This document shows, in pieces, positions 1 to 7,318 of a stretch of 7,390 nucleotides of DNA. Source of the stretch: Thermococci archaeon. Its GTDB lineage: Archaea; Methanobacteriota_B; Thermococci; Methanofastidiosales; B48-G16. The translations under genes and the position numbers were made by a program. A model generated the notes under the pieces. The model saw only the letters and a list, made by a program, of their open reading frames with translations. It was not told the DNA's origin and did not search any database. Where the stretch lies: assembly GCA_030668905.1 (NCBI GenBank), contig DAOVEQ010000047.1, positions 1 to 7,390 on the forward strand, read 5' to 3'. Numbering within the stretch: position 1 is the first letter of the stretch; each line of letters begins with the position of its first letter.

Positions 1-851
1 TCTTCTCCTTTAATGTACGTGAGAATATCCCTCTCACAAACATCCCGTGCTACAAGTTTTTCATCTTTGACAAGATCAACACCGAGAAGAGTCTTTTTTA
101 TGCCCATGAGATCTGCAATACTTTTTGTAGTAGTTCCTGCCCCGAGGATATAGAGAGCACCATCTTTCATGAGCTCCCGCATGAAACAAGCTATGTTTCT
201 CTTGGATACGTCTTCGCTCTCGCTCTGGAAGGTAAATTTTCTTCTCTGGACTAAATTTGGTACATAGATCGTTTTAGCATAACCAAAAAGTTTTATATCA
301 AAGTTATTTTGTCTGTACATATCTTCATCAACATCCATGATTTCTGCTTCTCTTATCTCAATATGATCATCCAAAAATTTGACAATTAACTCTGATATAC
401 ATTGTGAATTTATTGAAAATATACCTGAAAACATCTTAACTCCTGCAGGAATTCCTATGATTGGAATCTCATTTCCGATTACTTCATAAATGTCTCTTGC
501 TGTACCATCTCCTCCGCAAAAGATGATAAGATCAACAACTTCCTCAAGAAATATCTTGCATGCTTTTTGTGTATCTGATCTTGAGGTTTTTTTCTCAGGA
601 TAATACATAACAGAGTAGTTTGGGAAATTCAAACCTTTCAATATATTTTCGCCCATCTCGCCTGAGGAGGTTACCACAACAAGACCTGCTTTTCTGCCGT
701 TTAGTCTTTCAAGTGCTTTTTTTGCTCTATTCTGAGTTACCGGTCTTGCACCTCTCCTTAATGCTTCTTCCAAAACGCCATCCGTACCTTTTAAACCTAC
801 CGTTCCACCCATTCCAGCTACGGGATTCACAATAAATCCAACTTTCTTCAT
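1..851 (-). CDS. COG3199-type ATP-NAD (AcoX-like) kinase, 3' end cut off by the window
   Basis: Predicted cytoplasmic kinase of the ATP-NAD/AcoX family, which in characterised relatives phosphorylates NAD to NADP using ATP or polyphosphate. I translated 283 residues from the ATG at 851; no stop occurs before the window edge, so the C-terminus is missing (from memory the family runs about 350-380 residues). Visible landmarks are an N-terminal nucleotide-fold strand followed by a glycine-rich turn (FIVNPVAGMGG, residues 6-16), the kinase signature GGDGTARD (113-120), the family-specific GIPAGVKMFSGIF (133-145), EIMDVDED (170-177) and ILGAGTTTKSIADLMG (235-250) followed by KTLLGVDLV. This combination separates it from classical NadK. 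It starts 23 bp after the trpB2 stop on the same strand, with a GTGAT element just upstream, so it is probably co-transcribed with trpB2. Family assignment is firm; the true substrate is inferred and could be another small molecule. Confidence 0.9.
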   Translation of the reverse strand, partial: MKKVGFIVNPVAGMGGTVGLKGTDGVLEEALRRGARPVTQNRAKKALERLNGRKAGLVVVTSSGEMGENILKGLNFPNYSVMYYPEKKTSRSDTQKACKIFLEEVVDLIIFCGGDGTARDIYEVIGNEIPIIGIPAGVKMFSGIFSINSQCISELIVKFLDDHIEIREAEIMDVDEDMYRQNNFDIKLFGYAKTIYVPNLVQRRKFTFQSESEDVSKRNIACFMRELMKDGALYILGAGTTTKSIADLMGIKKTLLGVDLVKDEKLVARDVCERDILTYIKGE

Positions 852-854
852 AAA

Positions 855-859
855 ATCAC
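855..859 (-). promoter_or_regulatory. Shine-Dalgarno-like site for the COG3199 kinase
   Basis: On the minus strand GTGAT lies 3 bases before the ATG at 851. It matches the GGTGATC portion of the archaeal ribosome-binding consensus, though the spacing is short. It supports the chosen start and translation from a polycistronic trpB2 message. The rest of the 23-bp gap is A/T only and shows no separate promoter that I trust. Confidence 0.5.
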
Positions 860-874
860 AAAAAATAAAAAATA

Positions 875-2233
875 TTAAGTTTTATTTTTTAGAGCTTTCA
901 AAGACTTCTCAATTAGTTCAGCAGGGTATTCATAGTCAACTAACTTTCCTTCATGGTAGGCGTCGTATGCCGCTAGATCAAAATGCCCATGTCCGCTGTT
1001 AGCAAAAAGAATAGTTTTCTCTTCTCCTGTTTCTTTGCATCTCAGCGCTTCGTCTATGGTTGCCTTAACGCAGTGCGCAGTCTCTGGAGCAATTAAAAAC
1101 CCTTCTGTCCTCGCAAAGGTGATTGCTGCTTTGAAAACTTCATTCTGATGATATGCTACAGCATCCATGTACCCCTCTTTAGTAAGCTTGCACAGTATGG
1201 GAGCATCTCCATGATAGCGCAGTCCTCCGGCATGTATTGGTGGCGGGATAAAATCATGCCCAAGTGTGTGCATCTTTAGCAAAGGAGTCAACATTGCAGT
1301 GTCCCCAAAGTCATAGGTATAAAGTCCCTTTGTCAGCGTTGGACATGCTGTAGGCTCACAGGATACAACTTGCAGGTCTGGGTGTTCTCCTCTGAGCTTA
1401 TCACCCATAAATGGAAGGAAAACTCCTGAAAAATTACTTCCACCGCCAACGCATCCATAGATCACATCAGGATATTCATCAATGATCTCAAACTGTTTTT
1501 TACACTCTAAACCCTGAATGGTCTGGTGCAATAAAACGTGATTTAAGACAGATCCCAGTGAATAGTTTGTATTCTCATATTTTGCCGCATCTTCCACTGC
1601 TTCAGATATGGCAATTCCTAGGCTCCCTGTTGTATTCGGGAACTTTTTCCTGATCATTTTTCCGGCCTCTGTCCTGTCTGTTGGACTAGGGAAACATTCA
1701 GCGCCCCATGTTTCCATCATTATTCTCCTGTACGGTTTTTGCTCATAACTTGCTCTCACCATATAAACTGTGCATTTTAATCCGAAGATAGATGTGGCAA
1801 AGGCTAATGCAGAGCCCCACTGTCCAGCACCTGTTTCCGTTGATATTCGTTCAATACCTTCTTTCATATTATAATATGCCTGCGCTACTGCTGTGTTTGG
1901 TTTATGGCTTCCTGGTGGAGAGACACCTTCCCAGTTGTAGTAAATTTTAGCGGGTGTTTTTAATGCTTTCTCTAAACGATACGCTCTATAAAGTGGAGTA
2001 GGTCTCCATAGTTTATAGACATCTAATACTTCCTCTGGTATTGGTACCCATTTTTTCTGGGTTACTTCCTGCTTTATTAATTCCATAGGAAATATGGCAG
2101 ATAGATCTTCTGGTCGTATAGGTTCTCCTGTACTCGGGTTAAGTGGTGGGTCAAGGGGTGTTAGCAAATCTGCCTGTATGTTGTACCATTTTTTTGGCAT
2201 CTCGTTTTCATCTAAAAATATTTTCGTTTGCAT
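875..2233 (-). CDS. trpB2: Tryptophan synthase beta chain, TrpB2 class
   Basis: PLP enzyme that condenses indole with serine or O-phosphoserine to make tryptophan, in the cytoplasm. The 452-residue protein (ATG numbering) has the PLP lysine in GSHKPNTA (K111), the carboxylate-binding loop ETGAGQWG (133-140), where TrpB1 enzymes have H instead of W, the PLP-phosphate loop GCVGGGSN (260-267), [11 protein letters not shown] (377-387) and a C-terminal SGHGHFD (413-419). The longer N-terminus, the W in the loop and the PPGSHK context place it in TrpB2. No trpA or other trp gene is in the window. An upstream in-frame TTG at 2251 would add six residues (MKYLYD), but I prefer the ATG at 2233: a TATA box centred near 2260 puts the transcript start at about the ATG, so the TTG would lie outside the mRNA. 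The kinase gene follows 23 bp later. A TrpY-like regulator gene is divergent, and candidate TRP boxes cover this promoter. Confidence 0.96.
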   Translation of the reverse strand: MQTKIFLDENEMPKKWYNIQADLLTPLDPPLNPSTGEPIRPEDLSAIFPMELIKQEVTQKKWVPIPEEVLDVYKLWRPTPLYRAYRLEKALKTPAKIYYNWEGVSPPGSHKPNTAVAQAYYNMKEGIERISTETGAGQWGSALAFATSIFGLKCTVYMVRASYEQKPYRRIMMETWGAECFPSPTDRTEAGKMIRKKFPNTTGSLGIAISEAVEDAAKYENTNYSLGSVLNHVLLHQTIQGLECKKQFEIIDEYPDVIYGCVGGGSNFSGVFLPFMGDKLRGEHPDLQVVSCEPTACPTLTKGLYTYDFGDTAMLTPLLKMHTLGHDFIPPPIHAGGLRYHGDAPILCKLTKEGYMDAVAYHQNEVFKAAITFARTEGFLIAPETAHCVKATIDEALRCKETGEEKTILFANSGHGHFDLAAYDAYHEGKLVDYEYPAELIEKSLKALKNKT

Positions 2234-2242
2234 GTCATAGAG

Positions 2243-2287
2243 GTACTTCAAAGTACTTTATAAATCTTTCGAGTACAATAATGTACA
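2243..2287. promoter_or_regulatory. Four phased GTAC boxes, candidate TrpY-type operator
   Basis: GTAC cores begin at 2243, 2253, 2273 and 2283, giving spacings of 10, 20 and 10 bp, so all four face the same side of the helix. The missing fifth position is occupied by the trpB2 TATA box. The box at 2282-2287 is TGTACA, which is the TRP-box consensus I recall for TrpY of Methanothermobacter. The others are GGTACT, AGTACT and AGTACA. The array is symmetric about position 2264.5. On the trpB2 side it flanks the TATA box and reaches close to the predicted transcript start; on the other side it lies just upstream of the regulator promoter. Binding would be expected to block trpB2 and perhaps the regulator gene. 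The phasing is seen directly; the binding protein is inferred. Confidence 0.7.
2257..2270 (-). promoter_or_regulatory. BRE/TATA promoter of trpB2, probably leaderless
   Basis: Read on the minus strand the sequence is GAAAGATTTATAAA, a purine-rich BRE followed by a perfect TTTATAAA TATA box (2264 down to 2257). The box centre is about 27 bp before the ATG at 2233, the usual archaeal TATA-to-start distance, so the transcript probably begins at or within a few bases of the start codon. No ribosome-binding sequence is seen upstream of the ATG. Confidence 0.75.
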
Positions 2288-2303
2288 TATGCCTCCAAAA
2301 TTG

Positions 2304-2310
2304 TTAAAAA
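2304..2310 (+). promoter_or_regulatory. Weak TATA-like element of the HTH-ACT regulator gene
   Basis: TTAAAAA is centred about 26 bp before the ATG at 2333, preceded by CCAAAATTG as a possible BRE. This fits a leaderless transcript. An alternative is a promoter further upstream with a short leader, since GGCGATC at 2315-2321 resembles, with one mismatch, the archaeal ribosome-binding sequence 11 bases before the ATG. The sequence alone does not decide between them. Confidence 0.4.
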
Positions 2311-2332
2311 GTTTGGCGATCACATTAGTAAT

Positions 2333-2833
2333 ATGTGGAATAAAGTCGAGCGTTATTTTGGAAATCATCCCATAAGAAAAAAAGTAGCGGCTCTCTTCCT
2401 TATGTACGGACTGAGCATCAAGGATAACGAGAAGGTATATTGCAATGAAGTTGAAATTTCGTATACGAGCATTGCAAGAGCACTTGATATTGATAGGAGA
2501 GTAGTGAAAGAAACCGTCAGGATGATACTTAAAAATGAGGAACTTTCTTCGGTATTCAAAAACCTCAGTTCCGTTGCGTTCTATAATGAAGTTGCAAAGA
2601 GGATGCATTTTGGTGTTGTCGAGATATATGCAGAAGCATCCACCATTGGGATCGTTGCAAAGGTCTCTGCGATGATCTCACAAGAAAACATAAGTATACG
2701 ACAGATAGTTGCAGACGATCCGACGCTCTTTCCAGAGCCAAAGCTTACGATAATAACGGAAAAAAAGGTTCCCGGGGAACTCCTTGATCACTTTTTGAAC
2801 GTCGAGGGAGTGAAAAGAGTTTCGATATATTAA
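2333..2833 (+). CDS. TrpY-like transcription regulator (N-terminal HTH, C-terminal ACT domain)
   Basis: A 166-residue cytoplasmic DNA-binding protein. Residues about 12-70 form a helical DNA-binding domain with a clear helix-turn-helix: ISYTSIARALDIDRR (42-56) followed by the probable recognition helix VVKETVRMILKN (57-68). Residues about 94-166 form an ACT domain, the small beta-alpha-beta fold that binds amino acids: GVVEIYAE, then an IGIVAKVSAMISQ helix, NISIRQIVADD, LTIITEKKVPGELLDHFLNV and VKRVSIY. This architecture and size match TrpY and the archaeal regulators of amino-acid metabolism with ACT domains. Its position, divergent from trpB2 across an array of TRP-box-like sites, suggests a tryptophan-responsive repressor of trpB2 that may also control itself. 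Ligand and target are inferred from context, so I leave the symbol blank; another amino acid remains possible. The start at 2333 fits a TATA-like element 26 bp upstream. The 3' end faces the peptidase gene 27 bp away. Confidence 0.85.
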   Translation: MWNKVERYFGNHPIRKKVAALFLMYGLSIKDNEKVYCNEVEISYTSIARALDIDRRVVKETVRMILKNEELSSVFKNLSSVAFYNEVAKRMHFGVVEIYAEASTIGIVAKVSAMISQENISIRQIVADDPTLFPEPKLTIITEKKVPGELLDHFLNVEGVKRVSIY

Positions 2834-2860
2834 GAATAAAAATGTGAACTCGTTAATCCC

Positions 2861-4609
2861 TCATCTCTTTATATCTATCAAATTATGTTTTTCAAGAAAC
2901 TCGAAGTACCAAATTAAAAAATCTGTATTGACCTTTCCTATCTCGTTTTTTACATTTTTCGAGATCTCATATATATCTCTTTTCCCGTCTGCCCAGAATA
3001 CAGCTAAATCCAATGTTCCTTTAAAATCTTTATATTTTTCCATTGTTTCATTGAATTTCTTTTTTTCGTTGAGAGGCATTTCAAGTAGTGTTTTACTAAG
3101 ATCTATGGGGCCCATAAACTTCCTTTTTGGAACTATGCCTTTTTTAATTTTTTTCTCTTTTATTTTGATCTTTTTCCTTTCAAAATTTGCTAGATCTTCT
3201 ATTTCTTTCTTTAAACTTTCAACATCTATATTTTCTACCCTTTTTATAGAGTCTAAGTTCTTTTTTTCCACATCTACTGTATAATCTATATCCGAATATT
3301 CCAGAATTCTCTGCTTCGCTCTTTGAGTTACTATTCCTGCCATCCATTCTGCTTCTTTTTTGCCCATATTTGCAATAAAATAGAGATATGTGGCAGCAAT
3401 TACTCCAACTCTTTTCAGTTCCTTTTCATCTACTTTATCTATCGTGTCAAAAGATGTATGATAGAATTTGTCAGGCCAGTGAATTAACATCGGAGTCGGG
3501 ATTCCTATTGTTGGATCAGATAGTATCCAGTGATCGCTTCCTCCAGAAAAAGGCGTTACAGAATACATGAATAACGGATATTTAAAAGTATTCTGAAAGT
3601 TTGAAACTTCTTTTTTTACCTCTTCAAGTATCGCTTGTAAAAGATAGTTTCCGAAAAATGGAGTTGCGTCAGGGGTTTTCTCTATCAAGAGTGGAGAATT
3701 ACATAAAAACTGATTCTCTCCTACCATATCGAGATTTAATCCGCAGAGAAAATTCCTGTTCTCTGATATAAATGCGGCAGTACCGTGTATCTCGGGGACG
3801 AGCAAAATTCGTATACTCCTTTTCGGCTTCTTGAATTTCTTTAAGACTCTTGCTATCTCGAGAACCAAGCCAACACCTGAAGCGTTATCATTCCCTCCTG
3901 GCTTTGGGTGACATAAATGTGATATCAGAATTATTTCCTCATCTTTTTCTCCTTCTATCTTTGCTGAGACTATTTTTATTTTTGAAGGAAAGAGTGAAGA
4001 TTCTATCTCTACATATGCTTTCTTTTTTCCTTTTTTAAGCTCTTTCTCAAGTTTTTCTCCTTCTCTTGGAGATATCACAAATCCAAATAATCGTTCCCCC
4101 CAGAATGATAGATATTGAAGAGAATCGGGAGCATCGAATTTGCTTCTATTTTCGTCTGTTACTATCCCCAAACATCCGTAATTTCTAGCAAAATCCTTAC
4201 CTTTTTTGAAATCGTGAGTAAAAACTAAGCATCCTTTTTTGAAATCCTCCTCTTTCTCGGCGTAAATTAAATCGACTTCTCCTTTAAAGGAGATACTCCT
4301 CTGTATTATAGATATATTTTCTTTCTCAAAGTTCGCATACTCTTTACCGTCTATCTTCAAAACTCCTTTTTTTATACTCCAACCTTCTGGAGATAAAAAA
4401 CCTAAATACATCTTCTTTCCGTCAGAATCGTATTCAAGTATTTCTGTCTCTACTCCATTTTCTTCAAAAATCTTTTTACAGAGAGAAGCAGCTTTATTGT
4501 ACCCTTCCGTAACCTGGATCCTGTGAAATCTCATAATCTCAGAAACGTACTCTTTTGCATTCTTTCCTGAAACTTCTCTTTTTGAATCCTCCAGTATTTT
4601 CTTGAACAT
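2861..4609 (-). CDS. M28-family zinc aminopeptidase-like protein (DUF4910 type)
   Basis: Predicted zinc-dependent aminopeptidase of 582 residues that would remove N-terminal amino acids from peptides; no signal peptide or membrane segment is visible, so it is probably cytoplasmic. The peptidase fold is split: an N-terminal part (1-60), an inserted PA-like or beta-rich region (about 60-215), then the metal-binding core. Candidate metal and catalytic residues are H231 or H234 in SHLCHPKPGGNDNASG, D241 in the same stretch, E273 in VPEIHGT, D294 in LNLDMVGE, D359-H360 in GGSDHW and H384 in YHTSFDT. The HLCHP...NDNASG pattern is characteristic of the DUF4910 branch of M28. A lysine-rich linker (about 479-497) leads to a C-terminal segment (about 528-582) that looks like a small winged helix. 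The ATG at 4609 fits a TATA box centred about 26 bp upstream. It is convergent with the regulator gene and divergent from alaS. Physiological substrate is unknown. Confidence 0.88.
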   Translation of the reverse strand: MFKKILEDSKREVSGKNAKEYVSEIMRFHRIQVTEGYNKAASLCKKIFEENGVETEILEYDSDGKKMYLGFLSPEGWSIKKGVLKIDGKEYANFEKENISIIQRSISFKGEVDLIYAEKEEDFKKGCLVFTHDFKKGKDFARNYGCLGIVTDENRSKFDAPDSLQYLSFWGERLFGFVISPREGEKLEKELKKGKKKAYVEIESSLFPSKIKIVSAKIEGEKDEEIILISHLCHPKPGGNDNASGVGLVLEIARVLKKFKKPKRSIRILLVPEIHGTAAFISENRNFLCGLNLDMVGENQFLCNSPLLIEKTPDATPFFGNYLLQAILEEVKKEVSNFQNTFKYPLFMYSVTPFSGGSDHWILSDPTIGIPTPMLIHWPDKFYHTSFDTIDKVDEKELKRVGVIAATYLYFIANMGKKEAEWMAGIVTQRAKQRILEYSDIDYTVDVEKKNLDSIKRVENIDVESLKKEIEDLANFERKKIKIKEKKIKKGIVPKRKFMGPIDLSKTLLEMPLNEKKKFNETMEKYKDFKGTLDLAVFWADGKRDIYEISKNVKNEIGKVNTDFLIWYFEFLEKHNLIDIKR

Positions 4610-4630
4610 GCTACGAGATTTTCTTTTATT

Positions 4631-4638
4631 GTATAAAT
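4631..4638 (-). promoter_or_regulatory. TATA box of the M28 peptidase gene, probably leaderless
   Basis: On the minus strand ATTTATAC is centred about 25-26 bp before the ATG at 4609, so transcription should begin almost at the start codon. No ribosome-binding sequence is visible in the short stretch between. The same bases read on the plus strand as GTATAAAT and could also serve as a rightward TATA box. Confidence 0.6.
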
Positions 4639-4663
4639 AATTAGTGTTAATAATGAATAAAAA

Positions 4664-4670
4664 TTTAAAG
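4664..4670 (+). promoter_or_regulatory. TATA-like element of alaS, probably leaderless
   Basis: TTTAAAG is centred about 24-25 bp before the ATG at 4691 and is preceded by A-rich sequence. This supports the ATG over the in-frame TTG at 4682, which would lie upstream of the predicted transcript start. A competing rightward TATA (GTATAAATAA, 4631-4640) would give a leader of about 30 bases and would include the TTG. Confidence 0.5.
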
Positions 4671-4690
4671 GTATAGAAAAGTTGGTATAT

Positions 4691-7318
4691 ATGGATACGA
4701 AAGAGCTTAAGGAAATATTCAGAAAAAAGGCATCTGAAGATTATGAGAATTTTTTCGCTGTGGAAACTTTAAGAAGTCACGAATTCCAGAGAAACATATG
4801 TAAAAAATGCGGGAAGTATTTCTGGAGCCTTGGAAAAAAAGAGATCTGTGGAGATCCTTCCTGTCAGGGAAAATATAATTTTATAGGAGAAAAACCTTAC
4901 GTAAAATTGGATTATATAGAAGTATGGGAGGAATTTTCCAGTCTTTTTGAAAAATTAGGATATAAATCTATCCCGAGATACCCTGTTGTTGCAAGATGGA
5001 GGGATGATGTGGATTTTGTCAACGCATCTATATACGATTTCCAGCCTCATGTTGTCTCGGGAGAAGTAGAACCTCCTGCAAATCCATTAGTAGTTCCCCA
5101 ATTTTCCTTGCGATTTAATGATATAGACAATGTAGGGATAACAGGATCACATTACACGGGGTTTGTGATGATAGGTCAGCATGCCTTTGAACCTCCAGAA
5201 AATTACGACCAGGAAAAGTATCTTGAAGACATCTATATATGGCTTACAAAATCTCTGAAGATACCGAAAGAAGAATTATATTTCCACGAAGATGGATGGG
5301 CTGGAGGGGGAAATGGAGGATGCTGCATGGAGTATTTTTCAAAAGGCCTTGAGCTCGGAAATCAGGTTTATATGTTTTACGAAGTTACTCCGTCAGGTTT
5401 CAATCCATTGAAGACAAAGGTATTGGATATGGGAGCAGGTCAGGAAAGATTTACATGGTACTGTAATCCTGATAACACTTCTTATGAAGCTGTTTTTCCG
5501 GATGTTTGCGATTATCTTTATAAAAGAACAGGATACAGAGCTGATAAAAGAATCTTGAGATTCTTACCTTATGCAGGGCTCTTAAATCTGGATGAAGTGG
5601 AAAATGTTGAGAAGATATGGATAAAAATAGGAAATATCATAGATTTAGATCCCAAGGAGCTTGAAGATACTATCTTAGCGTTATCAGAGATATATAGTCT
5701 TGCTGACCATACAAGAACTCTTTTATTTGCTTTATCTGACGGTGCACTTCCTTCAAATGTCGGCGGGGGATATAATCTAAGAGTTATTTTCAGAAGGGTC
5801 TCAGATTTTATAGAAAAAAATGGTTGGAATATAGATATATCAAAAGTGATCGAGAAACATGCTTATTTTCTAAAAAAAGAGTTTCCAGAACTAATAACAA
5901 ATTTGGAAGATGTATTGGAGATATTGGAAGTAGAAAAGAAAAAATACAAAAATATGAGAGAAAAATCTGGAAAAATAATTGAAAATATCCTTAAAAAAGA
6001 GAAAAAAATAAGTTTTGGAAAAATAATTGAGCTTTATGACTCCCATGGAATATCACCTGAGAGTTTAAGAGACAGGGCTTTAGAAAAGGGAATAGAGATG
6101 GAAATTCCATCAAATTTCTACGCTGAGTTAGCCTTAAGACACGAAAAAAGATCTGAAAAAAAAGAGAAAGAAGAAACACTCGATTATCCAAAAACGGAGT
6201 TACTTTTTTATAAAGACTGGAAAATGAAAAAATTTAAAGCCAAAATCATAGGGATAAAAGATGATTGGCTTATTCTAGATAAAACATGCTTTTATCCGGA
6301 ATCAGGGGGGCAATCGAACGATCTCGGATTCATAGACGGAAAAAAAGTTACTAGTGTAAAGAAAATAGGAGGGATAGTGCTACATAAAATTGAAGGAAAA
6401 TACAACATTGGACAAGAAATAAACGGTGAGATAAACTGGGAAAGAAGATTAAATCTGACGCGACACCATACAGCCGCGCATATTATTAACGGAGCTGCAA
6501 GAAGAATCCTTGGAAATCACATATGGCAGGCTGGAGCTGAGAAAAAAGAGGACAGAGCAAGATTGGATATTACACATTACGAAGGATTGAACAGAGAAAC
6601 TCTCAATAAAATAGAGAAGCTTGCAAATAAGATTGTTCTCGAAGATCGAAAAATAGAAAAAGGATTTATGAAAAGGAGCGAAGCCGAAAAAAAATATGGC
6701 TTCAGATTGTACCAAGGGGGTGCAGTTCCTGGAAAGGAAATAAGAGTCGTAAACATAATAGATTTTGATGTGGAAGCATGCGGAGGTACTCACTGCGATC
6801 ATACAGGCGAGGTAGGATTTATAAAGATATTAAAATCTGAGAAAATACAGGACGACGTTGTGAGATTGGAGTTTGCAGCAGGCTTAAAAGCTCTCGAGTA
6901 TATACAGAAAACTGAAAATATAATAGGTGACGTAGGAAATGTATTCAAAGTAAAGCGAGAGGATATAAAAAGAACAGCCGAAAGATTTTTTGAAGAATGG
7001 AAAGAGAGAGGTAAGGAGATAGAAAGATTAAAAGAGGAAATTTCCAGGTTAAAAGTTTATCAACTCAAAAATGAATTTATAAAAAAAGAAGGACTGAGAT
7101 TTCTGGAAAAAGAGATAGAGGGAGACATAGAACTTTTAAGAAAAACTGCTTTATCTCTCAAAGAAGAGGATACTGTAATTGTTCTCCACAATGGAAGAAA
7201 TCTTGTCTGTGTATGCGGTAAAAATGCAGTAGAAAAAGGGTATAAAGCGAATGAATATATAAAAAACTTCGGAAAGGGAGGAGGCAGTGAAGAAATGGCA
7301 CAAGGAGTGAAAGAATGA
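4691..7318 (+). CDS. alaS: Alanyl-tRNA synthetase, archaeal type
   Basis: Class II synthetase that joins alanine to tRNA-Ala and hydrolyses mischarged seryl- or glycyl-tRNA. The 875-residue protein (ATG numbering) begins with the archaeal N-terminal zinc knuckle (C37, C40, C53, C58). The catalytic domain contains RWRDDVDF, FNDIDNVGITG, HEDGWAGGGNGG (199-210) and the class II motif 3 region GAGQERFTWY (248-257). A helical tRNA-recognition region follows. The editing domain has FYPESGGQ, HHTAAH (H593 and H597) and CGGTH (C697 and H701), the four zinc ligands. The C-terminal part has a coiled coil (about 768-797) and a DHHA1-like domain ending in GKGGGSEEMAQG (861-872). The protein stops three residues after that glycine-rich motif and is slightly shorter than archaeal relatives, which I recall as about 890-910 residues. 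An in-frame TTG at 4682 would add three residues. Its stop codon overlaps the start of the next gene (ATGA). Confidence 0.98.
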   Translation: MDTKELKEIFRKKASEDYENFFAVETLRSHEFQRNICKKCGKYFWSLGKKEICGDPSCQGKYNFIGEKPYVKLDYIEVWEEFSSLFEKLGYKSIPRYPVVARWRDDVDFVNASIYDFQPHVVSGEVEPPANPLVVPQFSLRFNDIDNVGITGSHYTGFVMIGQHAFEPPENYDQEKYLEDIYIWLTKSLKIPKEELYFHEDGWAGGGNGGCCMEYFSKGLELGNQVYMFYEVTPSGFNPLKTKVLDMGAGQERFTWYCNPDNTSYEAVFPDVCDYLYKRTGYRADKRILRFLPYAGLLNLDEVENVEKIWIKIGNIIDLDPKELEDTILALSEIYSLADHTRTLLFALSDGALPSNVGGGYNLRVIFRRVSDFIEKNGWNIDISKVIEKHAYFLKKEFPELITNLEDVLEILEVEKKKYKNMREKSGKIIENILKKEKKISFGKIIELYDSHGISPESLRDRALEKGIEMEIPSNFYAELALRHEKRSEKKEKEETLDYPKTELLFYKDWKMKKFKAKIIGIKDDWLILDKTCFYPESGGQSNDLGFIDGKKVTSVKKIGGIVLHKIEGKYNIGQEINGEINWERRLNLTRHHTAAHIINGAARRILGNHIWQAGAEKKEDRARLDITHYEGLNRETLNKIEKLANKIVLEDRKIEKGFMKRSEAEKKYGFRLYQGGAVPGKEIRVVNIIDFDVEACGGTHCDHTGEVGFIKILKSEKIQDDVVRLEFAAGLKALEYIQKTENIIGDVGNVFKVKREDIKRTAERFFEEWKERGKEIERLKEEISRLKVYQLKNEFIKKEGLRFLEKEIEGDIELLRKTALSLKEEDTVIVLHNGRNLVCVCGKNAVEKGYKANEYIKNFGKGGGSEEMAQGVKE
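7304..7310 (+). promoter_or_regulatory. Shine-Dalgarno-like site for the gene after alaS
   Basis: GGAGTGA inside the last codons of alaS closely resembles the archaeal GGAGGTGA consensus. It ends 4 bases before the ATG at 7315. It supports translation of the downstream gene from the alaS message. Confidence 0.6.

Noticed and set aside
620..835. Plus-strand open frame of 71 codons
   Set aside because: It is antisense to the N-terminal part of the COG3199 kinase, whose motifs are clear.
2281..2291. ATG codons at 2281 and 2289 as earlier starts for the regulator
   Set aside because: Neither is in frame with the HTH-ACT protein that starts at 2333.
2258..2608. Minus-strand open frame of 116 codons across the trpB2 promoter and the regulator gene
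   Set aside because: It lies antisense to the well-supported HTH-ACT gene, covers promoter elements, and its translation shows no recognisable domain.
2834..2860. Possible terminator between the convergent regulator and peptidase genes
   Set aside because: The 27-bp gap has no hairpin and only a short A run (2838-2842), too weak to call an archaeal oligo-T terminator; stops may lie inside the opposing gene ends.
2844..3284. Plus-strand open frame of 146 codons rich in F, S and I, resembling a membrane protein
   Set aside because: It is the antisense of the lysine- and glutamate-rich C-terminal part of the peptidase; such K/E-rich genes give F/S-rich shadows on the other strand.
6449..6802. 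Minus-strand open frame of 117 codons inside alaS
   Set aside because: It is antisense to the conserved editing domain of alaS, with no independent promoter or family resemblance.
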